The notes beneath the pieces were generated by a model that did not search any database, was not told where the DNA came from, and saw nothing but the letters and a program-made list of their open reading frames with translations. The translations under genes were made by a program, and so were the position numbers. Below, in pieces: positions 11,016 through 23,392 of a stretch of 64,000 bases of DNA. Positions within the stretch are counted from its first letter, which is position 1, and the number at the start of each line of letters is the position of its first letter. The stretch is from Budorcas taxicolor (lineage: Eukaryota; Chordata; Mammalia; Artiodactyla; Bovidae), in NCBI RefSeq assembly GCF_023091745.1, contig NC_068915.1, positions 32,294,001 to 32,358,000 on the forward strand, read 5' to 3'.

Positions 11016-11475
11016 AAATTAAGATAAATTACAATATCTCAGAGATTCAGATCCCTCATTTATAATATATAAAAATACTCTCTTTTCAGAACCAGGAGAT
11101 CTGGGACACAATCAGTGATTAATGTTAACTAAATGAGTCATTTTTAAATAGACATGAAAATATCTTTGCAAAGGTTCCATTCTTTGTAGAGTCTATTTTG
11201 AAACTTTCTTTAATTAACTTGTTTAAGGACATACATTATTTTATGATTAACTCCTGGAAAATCTCAGATTCAAGGGCTTGATTCATGACAAAGCAAACAA
11301 ACACACACAAAAAAGGAAGAGGCAGAAGGTAGTAAAAATTAGAATCCAATCCCACTCAAAGTTTCTGTCAATTCACCAAGTGACTCAAATCTTCAAAGAA
11401 CTTGTACTTACTCAGACTCAAGCTTGCAAGCCTCACAAAACTTAAAGAGTTTTAAATTTCACTTACACTCTTGAA
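11016..11475. other. Unassigned AT-rich DNA
   Basis: Nothing recognised; a short CA/A-rich run lies near 11296-11312. Confidence 0.5.
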
Positions 11476-11598
11476 TGGAGAAGGGAATGGCAACCCACTC
11501 CAGTATTCTTGCCTGGAGAATTCCATGGACAGAGGAGTATGGCGGGCTATAGTCCATGGGGTCGCAAAGAGTCAGATATGACTGAATGACTAACACTA
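11476..11598 (+). mobile_element. Bov-tA SINE body, head missing
   Basis: Body of a Bov-tA SINE in sense orientation, from 'ggagaagggaatggcaaccc' to 'tgactaacac'. The tRNA-like head is absent (5' truncation). Bov-tA is a pecoran-ruminant SINE mobilised by BovB, consistent with the host inferred. Confidence 0.9.
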
Positions 11599-11785
11599 AT
11601 GTTAATTTATATAACCTTAGCACAATTACAAAAACCGGGAAGTTAACATTGGTGCACCACTATTAACCAGTGATGTGCTGCTAAAGCAGTCTTCCAGGAA
11701 CTGGAGGAGGGAAACTCTAATTTTTACCACCTGCCAATGTCTTTGTGTTCCTACTTCCACCATGACTTATTTAAACCTACTAACT

Positions 11786-12318
11786 CTCCTTGGAAGAAAA
11801 GTTATGACCAACCTAGATAGCATATTCAAAAGCAGAGACATTACCTTGCCAACAAGGCCCGTCTAGTCAAGGCTATGGTTTTTCCAGTGGTCATGTATGG
11901 ATGTGAGAGTTGGACTGTGAAGAAAGCTGAGCACCGAAGAATTGATGCTTTTGAACTGTGGTGTTGGAGAAGACTCTCGAGAGTCCCTTGGACTGCAAGG
12001 AGATCCAACCAGTCCATTCTAAAGGAGATCAACCCTGGGATTTCTTTGGAGGGAATGATGCTAAAGCTGAAACTCCAATACTTTGGCCACCTTATGCAAA
12101 GAGTTGACTCATTGGAAAAGACTCTGATGCTGGGAGGGACTGGGGACAGGAGGAGAAGGGGACGACAGAGGATGAGATGGCTGGATAGCATCACTGACTC
12201 AATGGAGGTGAGTCTGAGTGAACTCCGGGAGTTGGTGATGGACAGGAAGGCCTGGTGTGCTGCGATTCATGGGGTTGCAAAGAGTCGGACATGACTGAGT
12301 GACTGAACTCAACTGAAC
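11786..12318 (+). mobile_element. BovB LINE 3' end
   Basis: 5'-truncated BovB covering the C-terminal ORF2 region to the terminal 'actgaactcaactgaac'. A 139-codon open frame (11875-12294) spans the C-terminal ORF2 text, including the SWTVKKAEHRR and MRWLDSITDS blocks; it is a LINE remnant. It lies in the loop between the two arms of the 205-bp inverted duplication. No clear target-site duplication. Confidence 0.95.
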
Positions 12319-12424
12319 AAAATTTTCCTACACATGAAGTTACACAGTATCAGTTCCTGTTGGGTGGTTCAAGTCAGTCTCAGCATACCACTGCTATTAG
12401 CTAAACTACAGCACTTTTTGAGTT

Positions 12425-12935
12425 TCTTCTATTTTTCACCAACTATCCTTTCTCTGTTCCAGGATCCATGACAACCCTTCAGTCTCCCCTTTACTTTTAT
12501 GATCTCGATACTTGATAAGTAGTGGTCAGCTGTTTCGTGGAGTCTAACTCAATTTTATTTTCTTACAATTAGGTTAATGTTATGCAGTTTTTGGTAAGAA
12601 AATACCAGAGAAATGATGCTCTGTTCCCAAGCTAAATAATATGAGCATGTTTTATTACTAATGGTATTAATCTTGACCAACTGCTTGACTGTTTTCTTCA
12701 CTGCTATTCTCCTTTTCTACCTGACAAATATGTGAAGGGTGGATATTTTGAGATTCTACTAATTATTTTTATATCCTCTTTTTCCTCAAATGGTTGACCA
12801 CTAACATTAGCATCCATTAGTAGATCTTTCCTGCAACAATTGTTACAGTGGTATATGCTAGAATACTAGTTCACTTTTATACTTTCTTTAACATTTATTT
12901 CAACCATGCCTTTTTAACACTAAAATCTTTCTCTG
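12425..12935 (-). mobile_element. Ancient L1M 3'-UTR, antisense
   Basis: Several blocks match a widespread L1M 3' UTR in antisense: 'ggatccatgacaacccttca', 'agattctactaatta', 'tagcatccattagtagat', 'acaattgttacagtggtat'. Diverged, with no open frame. Exact subfamily not assigned. Confidence 0.6.
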
Positions 12936-13045
12936 GTTAGTGTCTGTATAGATAAATTAAGTAGAAATGAGATAAGCCTTGCTCTCTATGGAAACTCATA
13001 CTGGCCAATTAGTCTCTGTGTTTTAGAAGAGCACACTAAAACTTG

Positions 13046-13250
13046 AGTAGGAAGAGTAGGAAGACTTTTTCACTAGACATCTGTTTGTGTCAAGGATAAG
13101 AGAGGTTTTATGGCCTTTCAGAAATCAAAATTGGATGAACAAAGGAGCAAGGACTGGGGATGAGGTAGACTCGAGTTACCTTCTAATTTAATGTGTGACT
13201 TTTGACAAGATATAATCTTGTTGAGTCTCAGTTTTTTCACCTACAAAATA
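13046..13250 (-). repeat. Arm B of the 205-bp inverted duplication
   Basis: Reverse-complement partner of 10811-11015 (about 92% identity, no gaps). Here the MIR at its right end continues past 13250, whereas in arm A the MIR is cut by the BovB 5' end. This copy therefore preserves the pre-BovB state. Confidence 0.85.
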
Positions 13251-13292
13251 TGAAACTTTAATTAGATGCTCTATAAGGTCTCTTTCCAGTCA
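13155..13292 (+). mobile_element. MIR SINE
   Basis: MIR core and 3' part: 'gtgtgacttttgacaag', 'gagtctcagttttttcacc', 'tagatgctctataaggtc'. It overlaps arm B and gives an intact reference for the interrupted MIR in arm A. Confidence 0.65.
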
Positions 13293-13494
13293 ATAAAAAA
13301 GTTGTGAATATTTTCTTCAAAATGGGCCAAAATTTTGTGTGATAACTTACTTTCACAATAAGCCAGTTTAAATCATATATACAACATAATCCATTTCTCT
13401 CATATGCACGTTTTTCTTTCTGAATCATTGGAAACTCATATTGATCTTCCATCTGCCATCTGCCATCATAACACCATTAATAATTGAGTATTAA

Positions 13495-13605
13495 TTGTCT
13501 ATCTGGTTAACTGCTGTATCTCAATACCCAGAAAGACAGGCATAAAGTACTACCCTCAATACATATCTTTAACTTCTTGAATTACTGACTGAATTAACCC
13601 GAACA
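13495..13605 (+). mobile_element. L2 3'-end fragment (tentative)
   Basis: The text 'taactgctgtatctcaatac' followed by a diverged 'caatacatatctttaac...gaattactgactgaatt' resembles the L2 3' terminus. Diverged and short. Confidence 0.4.
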
Positions 13606-16107
13606 TACACCTCTGTGAGAATCTCCCCTGAAAGTATTTGATGTCTTATTAGTGTAAATAGTATTCTCTCTAGGGTTTCTTACTTTGCAATGTGTCAAAT
13701 TGCATATTGATATTGGGATGGCTTATAAATATAGTCTTTTCTTCTTGAGATACTGTCCCCCTGAGGATAAAGATTTGAAAACTGGGGCTTAGATATGAAA
13801 TTCAATCCATAGTTCATCAACATAATTAATGCAAACCAGATTCAGGGAAGTGATCCACATCCCCAGGCAAATATAAAAATCAATTTTACCTGTTTCATCA
13901 ATGCATACCTTGGCTGTGGTTAATTTTTACATTCCCCTCTTTCTTTGAAAACTGTTCACAAGTCATATGCATTAGGATGCAAGGATTAAGCAGATTGTTA
14001 TTTGAGCCTTTAATGAAAATGCATTATGGATGCTTTCCTTCTCAGATGTAGAAATTATCACATACATGATATATGATAATATTTTTGTCAACTTCTATAA
14101 CTGATATATAACTTCATAGGAAGTTCAAACTCTACAAGATGACATGGTTGACTGACAACAATTGACTCACTCATGAGTGGAATGTTTTTATCATATGTGT
14201 TGAAATGTTGCAAATCAGCTTTGGATATTGAACATCACCTTTACTTTTCACAGGTGGAAGACTTCTCTTTCTATCTATGAGGAGATGCTTTGCTTCCCAT
14301 TTCCAGAAGTGAACCAGGCCTCCATTCCTAGAACAGAGAATACCTGTTTCTTGTCTGCTCTGAAATGTTCAGAAGAGGATTATATTGTCACCTTTCATAT
14401 TCCTGAAAGGTTAATGAGTCTTTCTAAAGAGTCCTAATTAATGAGTCTTTGTTAAATTGAAAACTGAAAGCATTTGTTCTTTGATTATCTGTAACCTTGA
14501 TACATGGCATTCCTTAATACCTATTATTACTTTATTTCCCTATGGGAGACTGTAGTCATAGAACTATGATACAGCAAACTTAAAAAAAAAAAATGGAATA
14601 GAAATAACCATGAAGGAATGTGGAAAATGAAATGAGAAAAGAAAAATGTAAAAGCGGAAAGAAGGATATTGCAAAACTTCAAGTGACAGAGGATAAACTG
14701 AATTAAGGCAAGGACGATGAAGATAAGAAGAAAGCAGAAGAATCTGGATTTGGGAACAAATCTGATGTGAATAATAATAAAATGGGAGTGTCAAGAATGA
14801 TTTTGATGCTTTTAGCCCTCAGGTTACTCAACTGAATGCAAGTAACTTGCTATCACTCACATTATAGGTAGCTGCTAAAATTACATATTCATAGATTAAT
14901 TTGAACTCACCTCAAATTTTTCAGCCTAAAACCATTATAAGAAATGGATATGTAATCTCTATATTACTATGTTTATAGAAATGGGAGTATTACATATTTT
15001 GCAATATGACATCCATCACTAATATTAACAGCTGATGTTACTCTAGAAAATTTGAATTTGACACTATCCAGTTTGGGAATTAGCTACATCCTTTTTTCTC
15101 CCTCCATTTTGACCATTTCACAGTTCATTATCATATCCAACAGAGGAAAGGAGGATAGGAAAGTAAAAATGAGACTCCTACTTATCACCTAGAGGTGTTG
15201 ATTCCTGTGTCACCTTTTCTAACATTACTTTACACTGTGAAGACACTTTTCTGTAAAAAATGAAATAAACTATGTTTTCCCAACATCAGCATTGTCTGGG
15301 CTAGGCAAAGTCAGCATGCTTACTTCTATCTGCACAATTTAAACCATTTACAGTTATTGATCTGCATATATATGAATTTTCACAGTTTAATAAAGAGTTA
15401 AAGTGAGAATAATGAAAAAATTATTCATTTTATTACTGTATGCATTGTATTGATTAGTTGTATTTTTTAAAGAATATATTCCTAAGAATTTGCTGAATTA
15501 TTAAGACCATGACTCTCCAGAATACTTGGCAATCATCATATGTATTTATATACCAAGTATAAGCAACTGTAATTGTTCCTATAAATCCAGCTTCAGCTCA
15601 CTTTATATTATTTGTTGCTCATGTAGACAGTGAGAAACTGCATTAAGTTTTAATCCATAAAGATACAAGACAAAGAGAAAAAGCCTCTGGGAATGAAGGT
15701 TAGCTGTAGATTTAATCTTTCTAATCTTTCTTGCCCTTGATTAAAACTTTTGAACTATCGATTTGTTCTGTATTTATAAACAGAATACATCTAATTATAA
15801 TTACAAGAATTATTCACATGAATAATATGTCTTAGTGTTACAATTAAATAATTATCAGTGACAGATAGAAATCAACTTGGATGTATGTGGGATTCAGTAG
15901 TTATGATATTACAAGGTGCTTATATCAATCAATGACTTAGAGTATGGTTTTCACATTTTATGAAAAATGAACTAAATCATTATTATGCCAGTGGTATTCT
16001 CTGTAACTTAAGAAATGTATATGCAGACATGCTCAAAACCATCAAAAAAAAGTTCTTGATTTATAACTGTTTACCTTAAAGGTTAAGAAAATGATGTTAA
16101 AGCTAAA
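13606..16107. other. Unassigned AT-rich DNA
   Basis: About 2.5 kb without recognised repeats or genes. Short frames at 14228-14437 and 14564-14794 have no recognisable domains. Could be unique sequence or decayed repeats. Confidence 0.5.
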
Positions 16108-16116
16108 GAAATACTG

Positions 16117-16445
16117 TATCTTGGGACTTCCCTGGTGGTCCAGTGGTTGGGAGTCAGCCTGCCAGTGTGGCGTACATCGGTTTGATTCCTGCTCTGGGAA
16201 GATACAACATGCTCCTGGGAAGCTGAGCATGTGCACCACAACTCCTAAGCCCACATGCTGCAATACTGAAGCCTGCATGCCTAGAGCCCATGTTCTGCAA
16301 CAAGAGAAGCCACTGCAATGAGAAGCCAGTGTACCTCAGGTAGAGAGGAGCCCCTGCTCACCACAACTAGAGAAAGCCCAGAAAAGCAGCAACAAAGATT
16401 CAGTGCAACCAAAAATAAATAAATAAAAATAAGGTTTTTATAAAG
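16117..16445 (+). mobile_element. CHR-2-type cetartiodactyl SINE
   Basis: tRNA-like head 'gggacttccctggtggtcc', then the repetitive body with 'gcaacaagagaagccactgc' and 'aactagagaaagccc', ending in an AAATA-rich tail. Flanked by gaaatactg at 16108-16116 and 16446-16454, a 9-bp target-site duplication. This family is older than Bov-tA and is shared with other cetartiodactyls. Both strands show short frames across it; these are shadows. Confidence 0.85.
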
Positions 16446-16519
16446 GAAATACTGAGTCAAATATCACTGAAAGACTGTTAATGGACCAATCAGAAATCCT
16501 GTAACCAAGCTTTCAGTTG

Positions 16520-16640
16520 CCTGTAATTTACTTGACTTCTCTGAAATTCAGCTTTAATAAAGAGATAAAGATACTTATCATGGAGACATTATGAAAATTA
16601 AGTGAAGGTGGGAATAGTATCTTGCTTATTTGGAAGCGAG
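16520..16640 (+). mobile_element. MIR SINE fragment
   Basis: 'ttacttgacttctctgaaat' with a following 'ataaagatacttatcatgga' block fits the MIR middle and 3' part. Diverged. Confidence 0.5.
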
Positions 16641-17979
16641 GAACAGAAACTCAATGACCACTTAACATATTTTGAGATATTGGCCTCATTTTCAAATAGA
16701 GTATTATCTGTCCTTCATTAACAGTGCTTTGATTAAATGTATATTATGTTTGAAATAATGGTAATCATTTTTTAAATTGCACAAATTCTAATACTTTGAG
16801 TGTTTATATCGTTGACATAATATCAATGAAAGGTAAGATTTTCTTTATCTAGGAGTTTGAATTTGTTTTGCACAATGTGCTTTTGTACAATAGCACAAAA
16901 GCAATAAAAAAATTTAAAAAGCTAATAAAAAAATCTCACTCTCAAAAACTAGTTCTAACTTTTAAAGAGGGTGTTTGATGAACGTAAATCTCCTGTATGA
17001 TAACAAATAAATAATTAGTGCATATTTTAGGAGCTGTATTTAAAGTTAACTTTTTTCATTTCTTTCAATATAATTCAATTTGAAATGAGGAAGTTATCTA
17101 AGTGCTACTTTGTTGCCTAAGTACTGCATGATTTTAAATGTAAAAATATGACCTATGTAATAAAAAATTGCCATCATGCTTTTCTAGAGACAGAGCATCA
17201 TACCAATTAATTAACTCTATAATTTTAAACTATTTACTAAATAAAGATTTTCTGATCTTCTCCAAGTGCAAATACTTAAATGATGTATGTCCACACACAG
17301 TTTAAATTTTTTTAAAAACTACTACTCTCCCAACTCTACCTAAATATATCAAAAGCCTACAAAAATACTCAATAAAATGTAAAGATCAAATAGTCAAAAA
17401 ATTGGTTTCTAGATATTATCACAACAGTACTGTAATTAACATGCTGAGAAAATTATAATTTTTTAAATCAAAGTCAGTGTAATATGTTTAAGGTAAAAAC
17501 TGGTATAGGAGTAACATACAACCTGGAAAAATCACAACCTCAACATACAGAAGCAGATTTCTGCTAGACCAAGTTCTTTTTAACTTACACTCTTGTGATA
17601 AAGCAGATTAACTCTAGACATGGGATGTTGCCAGCTAGGCATTCTGGCAATGGCTTTTTATAAGCACCAGCTGAGCTAAGCTTGCTAAATGCAAATCTCT
17701 CTAGGTAACACAATGCATAAGCACTGTGAGCTGGCTTTTGCTTGCACTAATTTCAAAGTGTGGCACATGAACCGTTGCAGTGTAAAATGCAGAACTATAG
17801 TTTGCAAGCTGGGTTCACACTTGATATTAACCTTTCTGTGCATCCCTGTAGAACTTGCAGTTTTTAGACTTCAGTCTGCATTACACAGGAAATGAGGTTG
17901 GATGTGTCATTATTCAATGGCACAATCACACCTTGCTCTTTGGATACAGCAACAATAGATAGAGTGGCATTTTTTAAAT
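16641..17979. other. Unassigned AT-rich DNA
   Basis: No gene or repeat recognised. The frame at 17689-17895 (68 codons) is unremarkable. Confidence 0.5.
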
Positions 17980-18122
17980 TTCAGTATGCATACAAATAAC
18001 CTGGGCATCTTGTTAAAAAGCAATTTTGATTCATAGGTCTGGAAAAGGGCTTGAGATTCTGCATATCCAATAATATCTTTGGTGATATCTATGCCATGGT
18101 CTAAGGTCCCTGCTTTGTGTAT
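17980..18122 (+). mobile_element. MER20-like hAT MITE
   Basis: Internal text of MER20: 'aacctgggcatcttgttaaa', then 'gattcataggtctgg' and 'gagattctgcatatcc'. MER20 is a non-autonomous hAT-Charlie relic. Terminal inverted repeats are not clear. Confidence 0.6.
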
Positions 18123-18134
18123 CAAAATTATACA

Positions 18135-18447
18135 ACAGCACTGCCCAAGGAAATATAATGGCAGCCACATATATGATTTTTCACTTTCTAATACGCACTT
18201 AAACAATCTTCTTCAAAGATACAATTCATTTTAGTAATTTATTTAATAAAATGAACATATCCACAATGTTATCATTTCGGCCACATAAGCAATATACCAC
18301 TGAAAATGATGTATTTTACACTCTCTGGTTAATACTATCTTCAAATCCGGTTTATTTTATACTTATGGCACATCACAATTTGTTAGCCACATTTCAAATA
18401 CTCAATAGGTACACGTGGCTAGCAGCTGTCATGTTGGACAACACAGG
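18135..18447. mobile_element. hAT-like ancient MITE (family name uncertain)
   Basis: Starts with 'cagcactgcccaagg' and ends with 'gttggacaacacagg', near-complementary ends typical of the mammalian 'gctgtccaat' hAT MITE group. The interior has 'atggcagccacatatatg' and 'caataggtacacgtggct'. Length and ends fit a MITE; I cannot name the subfamily with confidence. Confidence 0.55.
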
Positions 18448-18741
18448 TAGAAATTAATTCACATGATAAAGAAAGATGCACAATGCTTAACATTTTAGAG
18501 GTGCAATGATAGGTTGTATTATTTTCTAAATCCCTCTGTTCTTTTTAAAAATGGGCTCTACGTGCTTCTGTTGAAGTGTAGTCTTCTAATAACAGCAGCC
18601 ATGATTTATTTTTATCGCTGCTAAGGAAATGAGATAATCCAGAGGGGTCCTCAAAAAGCTAGTCTGCTGGAGATCACAAAACAGGATAATCAGAGAAAAC
18701 AACAAAGTAGGAGTAAAAACAACAAGTAAGCTCCCTCACCA

Positions 18742-18870
18742 AATATTTGTTTGAGTGACTACTATATTCCAGATATTGGCTGGCAGGGCAGTGAACAAGA
18801 ATAATGTGCTTCCTGCTATCAGGGCTCTTGCGGAGACTGAACAGATGTGGATGGAGGGTTAGAAATAAAA
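18742..18870 (-). mobile_element. L2 3'-end fragment, antisense
   Basis: Antisense L2 signature: 'aaatatttgtttgagtgac', 'tactatattccagatattgg', 'gcagtgaacaagaat', 'atcagggctcttgc'. Confidence 0.5.
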
Positions 18871-18916
18871 CTGTGGCAGAAGTTTATGCACAGTTGACTG
18901 TTCTAGACCAATGTGG

Positions 18917-19715
18917 TTGTTGTTGCTCAGTCACTTAGGTGTGTCTGACTCTTTGTGACTCCATGGACTACAGTATGCCAGGCTTTCCTGTCCATCACCA
19001 TCACCAGGAGTTTGCTCAAACTCATGCTTATTGAATTGGTGATACCATCCAACCCATCTCATACTCTGTCATCTTTTTCTCCTCCTTCCTTCAATCTTTC
19101 CCAGCATCAGGGTCTTTTCCAATGAGTCAGCTCTTCACATCAGCTGGTCAAAGTATTGGAACTCCAGCTTCAGCATCAGTACTTTCAAAGAATATTCAGG
19201 GTTGATTTCCTTTAGGATGGACTGGTTGGATCTCCTTGCTGTCCAATGGGCTCTTAAGAGTCTTCTCCAACACCACAGCTCGAAAGCAGCAGTTCTCAGT
19301 GCTCAGCCTTCTTTACACTCCAGTGCTCACATCTGTACATGACCACTGGAAAAACAACAGCTTTGACTAGACAAAAGTTTTGCCTTTTTTAGCAAAGTAA
19401 AGTCTCTGGTTTTTAATATACTGTCTAGGTTTGTCTTACTTTTCTTCCAAGGAGCAAGTGTCTTTTAATATCATGGCAGGAGTCACCATCTGCAGTGATT
19501 TTGGAGCCCAAGAAAATAAAGTCTGTCACTGTTTCCATTGTTCACCCATTTATTTGCCATGAAGTGATGGAAGCAGATGCCATGATCTTTGTTCTTTGAA
19601 TGTTGAGCTTTAAGCCAGCTTTTTCACCCTCCTCTTTTAGATTCATGAAGAGGATCTTCAGTTCCTCTGCTTTCTGTCCTAAGGATGGTATCATCTGCAT
19701 ATCCGAGGTTATTGG
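18917..19715 (-). mobile_element. BovB LINE 3' part, antisense, with TSD
   Basis: The left end is the BovB 3' terminus in antisense, with a GTT-rich tail start ('ttgttgttgctcagtcac') like the AAC-tailed copy at 54.5 kb. The right end lies near the sequence for the RT catalytic region. A 9-bp duplication, ccaatgtgg, at 18908-18916 and 19716-19724 brackets it. Frames are broken; the short minus-strand frame at 19542-19769 shows part of ORF2. Confidence 0.9.
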
Positions 19716-19889
19716 CCAATGTGGGGAAAGCTTAAAACAAAACAAAACAATATACAGAGCATCTGGCAATCTAAAATGAGTATGTTAGGGTTCAGTTACA
19801 TAACAGTTTAATGATAAACTCTTCAAACTGAGCAAGTCAAAGATTTTGATGCTCCTGGCTTAAAAAAAAAAGTTTGACTTAAAAATTAA

Positions 19890-19940
19890 TGGAGTATAGT
19901 TGATTTACAATATTGTGATATTGTGTTAAGGTTTAACTTT
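19890..19940 (-). mobile_element. L1 3'-end scrap, antisense
   Basis: 'ggagtatagttgatttacaa' is the start of the artiodactyl L1 3' UTR in antisense, as also seen at 54205-54370 and 30651-30825. Only about 50 bp remain. Confidence 0.5.
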
Positions 19941-20129
19941 TGCACAGAGGTATTGAGAAGGAACTCAGCTGTTATAAGCTTTCATTTTATAAAGAAAACA
20001 TCCTATGTCTGTCACTGTTGAGATAAATAGCAGCTGTTGAGTTTGAACATTTTAGAACATACATTAGTCCCTTCAAATTACTAGATCCCACTTACTTATA
20101 AGAGAGGCTTTCTAACCAGTAGCAGCGGT

Positions 20130-20459
20130 CTCCATCACTGTCCTTTCCTCTTTCATTAGCTGTTCTTTCTTGGTTACCATGAAGGTCATGCTTCTTGGTT
20201 TCCTCCTCCACCTCTAGATCTTCCTTCTTACTTCCCTCTCCTGTGTTCTCTTTCCCATGGATTGGTTCTGAATTGTCTCTTCTCTATATAGGTTGTCCTT
20301 TGGTGATCTTGCTGATACATATGTCCAGTAATACTACAAAATGTATTACTTATGTGGAGATTTCACTCTCTCTGATCTCCCTGGTGACTAAGTGAAATTC
20401 CCTCTTGACCATACATCTGACATCTCAAACTTCACAAACAGTGGAAAGAATTATTTATC
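20130..20459 (+). mobile_element. L2 LINE, left part (split by L1-BT)
   Basis: Pyrimidine-rich text typical of the L2 ORF2 end and 3' region: 'cttcctccaccttctag'-like words at 20200, and 'acatctgacatctcaaactt' at 20411-20431. It is cut at 20459 by the L1-BT insertion and resumes at 28157 on the other side. The last 15 bases are the L1 target-site duplication. Confidence 0.6.
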
Positions 20460-22975
20460 GGGGCGGGGAGGGCGAGGGGGCGGTCCTTAGATAGCAGAGG
20501 AATAGGATGGGGAGACCACTTTCTCCCTCATAAATTTATCAAAAGAATATTTGAACGCTGAGCAAATTCCACGAAACAACTTCTGAATGCTGGCAGAGGA
20601 CAAAATGCACCCAGAAAGGCAGCCCATTGTCTTTAAAAGGAGGTAGGACAAAATATAAAAAATAAAAAGAGAGAAAAAAGAGGTAGGGATGGAGATCAGT
20701 CCTGGGAAGGGAGTCTTAAAAAAGAGAGACGTTTCCAAACACCAGGAAACACTCTCACCGGTGGGTCTGTGGTGAGCCTTGGAATCTCAGAGGGAAACAT
20801 AACCGGGAGGAAAAATAAAAAAATAAATAAAACCCACAGATTATGTGCCTAACAGCAACTCCCAGTGGAGAAGCAGCCCAGATGCTCGCATCCGCCACTA
20901 GCAAGTGGGACTGGACAGGGAGGTGCGGGCTACATTGCTTAGGGTAAGGACCAGGCCTGAATGCCCCGAGGGCAATCTGAGGGAATTAACTTGAGGTAGC
21001 AACCCAGATGGTGAGAGAGCTATCCTGTGAAAAGCCCTAATCTAAGATACAGCCCGGAGAAGGCAATGGCAACGCATTCGGGTACTCTTGCCTGGAAAAT
21101 CCCATGGACAGAGGAGCCTGGTAGGCTGCAGTCCATAGGGTCGCTAACAGTCGGACACGACTGAGTGAATTCACTTTCACTTTTCACTTTCATACATTGG
21201 AGAAGGAAATGGCAACCCACTCCAATGTTTTTGCCTTGAGAATCCCAGGGACAGGGTAGCCTGGTGGGCTGCCATCTGTGGGGTTACACAGAGTCGGACA
21301 CAACTGAAGCAACTTAGCAGCAGCAAGATACTGGCAGGCCCTCTCAGAGAACAAAGGACTGAGAAGAGCTAGCTGGCTGTGGACCAGCCCATGCCCTACT
21401 GGAGACAGGCAGGCGAGGGCAGCCAGAGCCTACAGGGGGCAATCACAGCCCCAGAGAGGCATCCTCTACCAAACTGCAAGAAAACTCCATTGCTAACCAA
21501 GACTTCTTGTGATTCTGGATGGTTGACATCTGCTGGGAGGGTCGCAGCCAGAGGTGAGCTCCCCAGAAGAGACACGTGGCACACCTAAGAAGGAGTGCCC
21601 CTTGTAACCCAGAAAACCGAGAGGCTGGGATGGGGGAGGCAGTAAGATGCAGCCTCCAACTGCAGGTGATTGTGCTCGCCAAGCACCTCCTGGGAAGGGC
21701 AAAAAACGTAGGCCCAACCAAGTCTGCACCTTTGTAGAGTACCCGAGAACTTGAACCTGAGCAGCTTAGACCTGGGAAGTTCATGCAACCCAGGGCCTGC
21801 CTCAGACAGTTCCCAGCAGAGTTACCTAGAGCCTGAGCAGTGTAGACTGGCAAAGCACATATGCTGTGAACGGGGGCAAGTCCAGTGTGGCCGAGACACT
21901 GCGAGCACTCCCTACACATGGCAGTGATATTTGTTTGCAGTGTTCCTCCCTCCCCACAGCACGACTGAACAAGTGAGCCTTAAAAAAGTGACCACCACCG
22001 CCCCCTTGTGTCAGGGCAGAAATTAGACACTGAAGAGGCCAACAAACAGAAGAAGCTAAAATAGAAGGAGCCGCTTTGGAAGTGACAGGTACAATAGATT
22101 AAAACCCTGTAGTTATCACTGACTACATAGGGAGGGGCCTATAGATTTTGAGAAGTATAAGCCAGATAAAGGAACTATTTGAAAATGAACTGACCCCACA
22201 CTATCCGCAACAGCTCCAGAGAAAGTCCTAGATATACTTTTACTATTATCACTTTTTAAATTTAATTTTTTTTAAAATTTTAAATCATCTATTACACTTT
22301 TAATATTCATTTTTATAACCTACTATTACCTTGCAAAAATAAAAAGACCCTACTTTTAAAGCAAACTTCATATACATATATTTTATAATTTTTGTGACTT
22401 TGTTTTGTTTTTTAATATTGTATCTTTGAGAGTCTAACCTCTACTCTAGATTTTAAATCTTTGCTTTTTGGTATTTGTTATTAATTTTATACCTTTAAGA
22501 ACCCAATCTTCAGTACTTATTTTAACTTGGGCGTGAGACTACTGGCTTGATGGCTCTCTTCCCCTCTGGACTCTCCTTTTTCTCCACCAGGTCGCCTCTA
22601 TCTCCTCCCTCCCCTTTCTCTTCTCTACCCAACTCTGTGAATCTCTTTGGTGTTCTGAGCTGTGGAGAACACTTAGCGAACCGATTACTGGCTGAATCTG
22701 TCTCTCTCTTTTTGATTCCCCCTTTATCCTCCCAGCCACTGCTGTCTCCTTCCTCCCTCTTCTCTGTGTAACTCTGTGAACATTTCTGAAGGATCCAGAC
22801 TGTGGAGAGCACATAGGGAAGTGATTACTGGCTCGCTTGCTGTCTCCCCTTCTGATTCCCCCTCTTCTCCTCCTGGTCACCTCTAGCTCCCTCCTCCCTC
22901 TTCTCTTCTCCATGTAACTCTGTGTACCTCTCTGCTGTGTACCTCTCTGTGTACCTCTGTGTACCTCTCTGCTGT
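20460..22975 (+). promoter_or_regulatory. L1-BT 5' UTR (internal promoter region)
   Basis: Begins with a G-rich stretch (20460-20485), then 'ccttagatagcagaggaat', and is relatively GC-rich to about 22200. It then passes through an AT-rich part and a pyrimidine-rich part with repeated 'gtgtacctctctgctgt' near 22921-22975. L1 5' UTRs carry an internal RNA polymerase II promoter; activity here is untested. Open frames on both strands (21379-21919, 22522-22913) fall in this non-coding leader. Confidence 0.75.
21051..21324 (+). mobile_element. Bov-A2 SINE inside L1 5' UTR
   Basis: Two BovA units in tandem joined by a 'cactttcacttttcacttt' linker, ending in an (AGC)n tail. A 7-bp duplication, aagatac, at 21044-21050 and 21325-21331 marks the site. 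It inserted after the L1-BT. Confidence 0.9.
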
Positions 22976-23392
22976 TAGTAGTCTCATGATCCTTTGTATT
23001 TCTGTGTTGTCTGTTGTGATCTCTCCATTTTCATTTCTAATTTTATTGATTTGATTCTTCTCCCTTTGTTTCTTGATGAGTCTGGCTAATGGTTTGTCAC
23101 TTTTATTTATCTTCTCAAAGAACCAGCTTTTGGCTTTCTTGGTTTTTGCTATGGTCTCTTTTGTTTCTTTTGCATTTATTTCTCCCCTAATATTTAAGAT
23201 TTCTTTCCTTCTACTAACCCTGAGGTTCTTCATTTCTTCCTTTTCTAGTTGCTTTAGGTGTAGAGTTAGGTTATTTATTTGACTTTTTTCTTGTTTCTTG
23301 AGGTAAGTCTGTTTTGCTATGAACCTTCGCCTTAGCACTGCTTTTACAGTGTCCCATAGATTTTGGGTTGTCATGTTTTCAGTTTCATTCAT
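22976..23392 (-). pseudogene. L1 ORF2 linker fragment (endonuclease-RT spacer)
   Basis: Continuation of the inverted ORF2 on the minus strand; the open frame starts at 23392 with MNETENMTTQNLWD. It contains WFFEKINKSDKPLARL, a hallmark of the L1 ORF2 region between endonuclease and RT. Genuine homology stops at the inversion junction near 22976; the remaining codons down to 22883 read through 5'-UTR sequence. Confidence 0.85.

Noticed and set aside
22522..22913. Pyrimidine-rich repeats with two open minus-strand frames as a possible coding repeat protein.
   Set aside because: This is the end of the L1-BT 5' UTR; the frames have biased composition and no recognisable domain.
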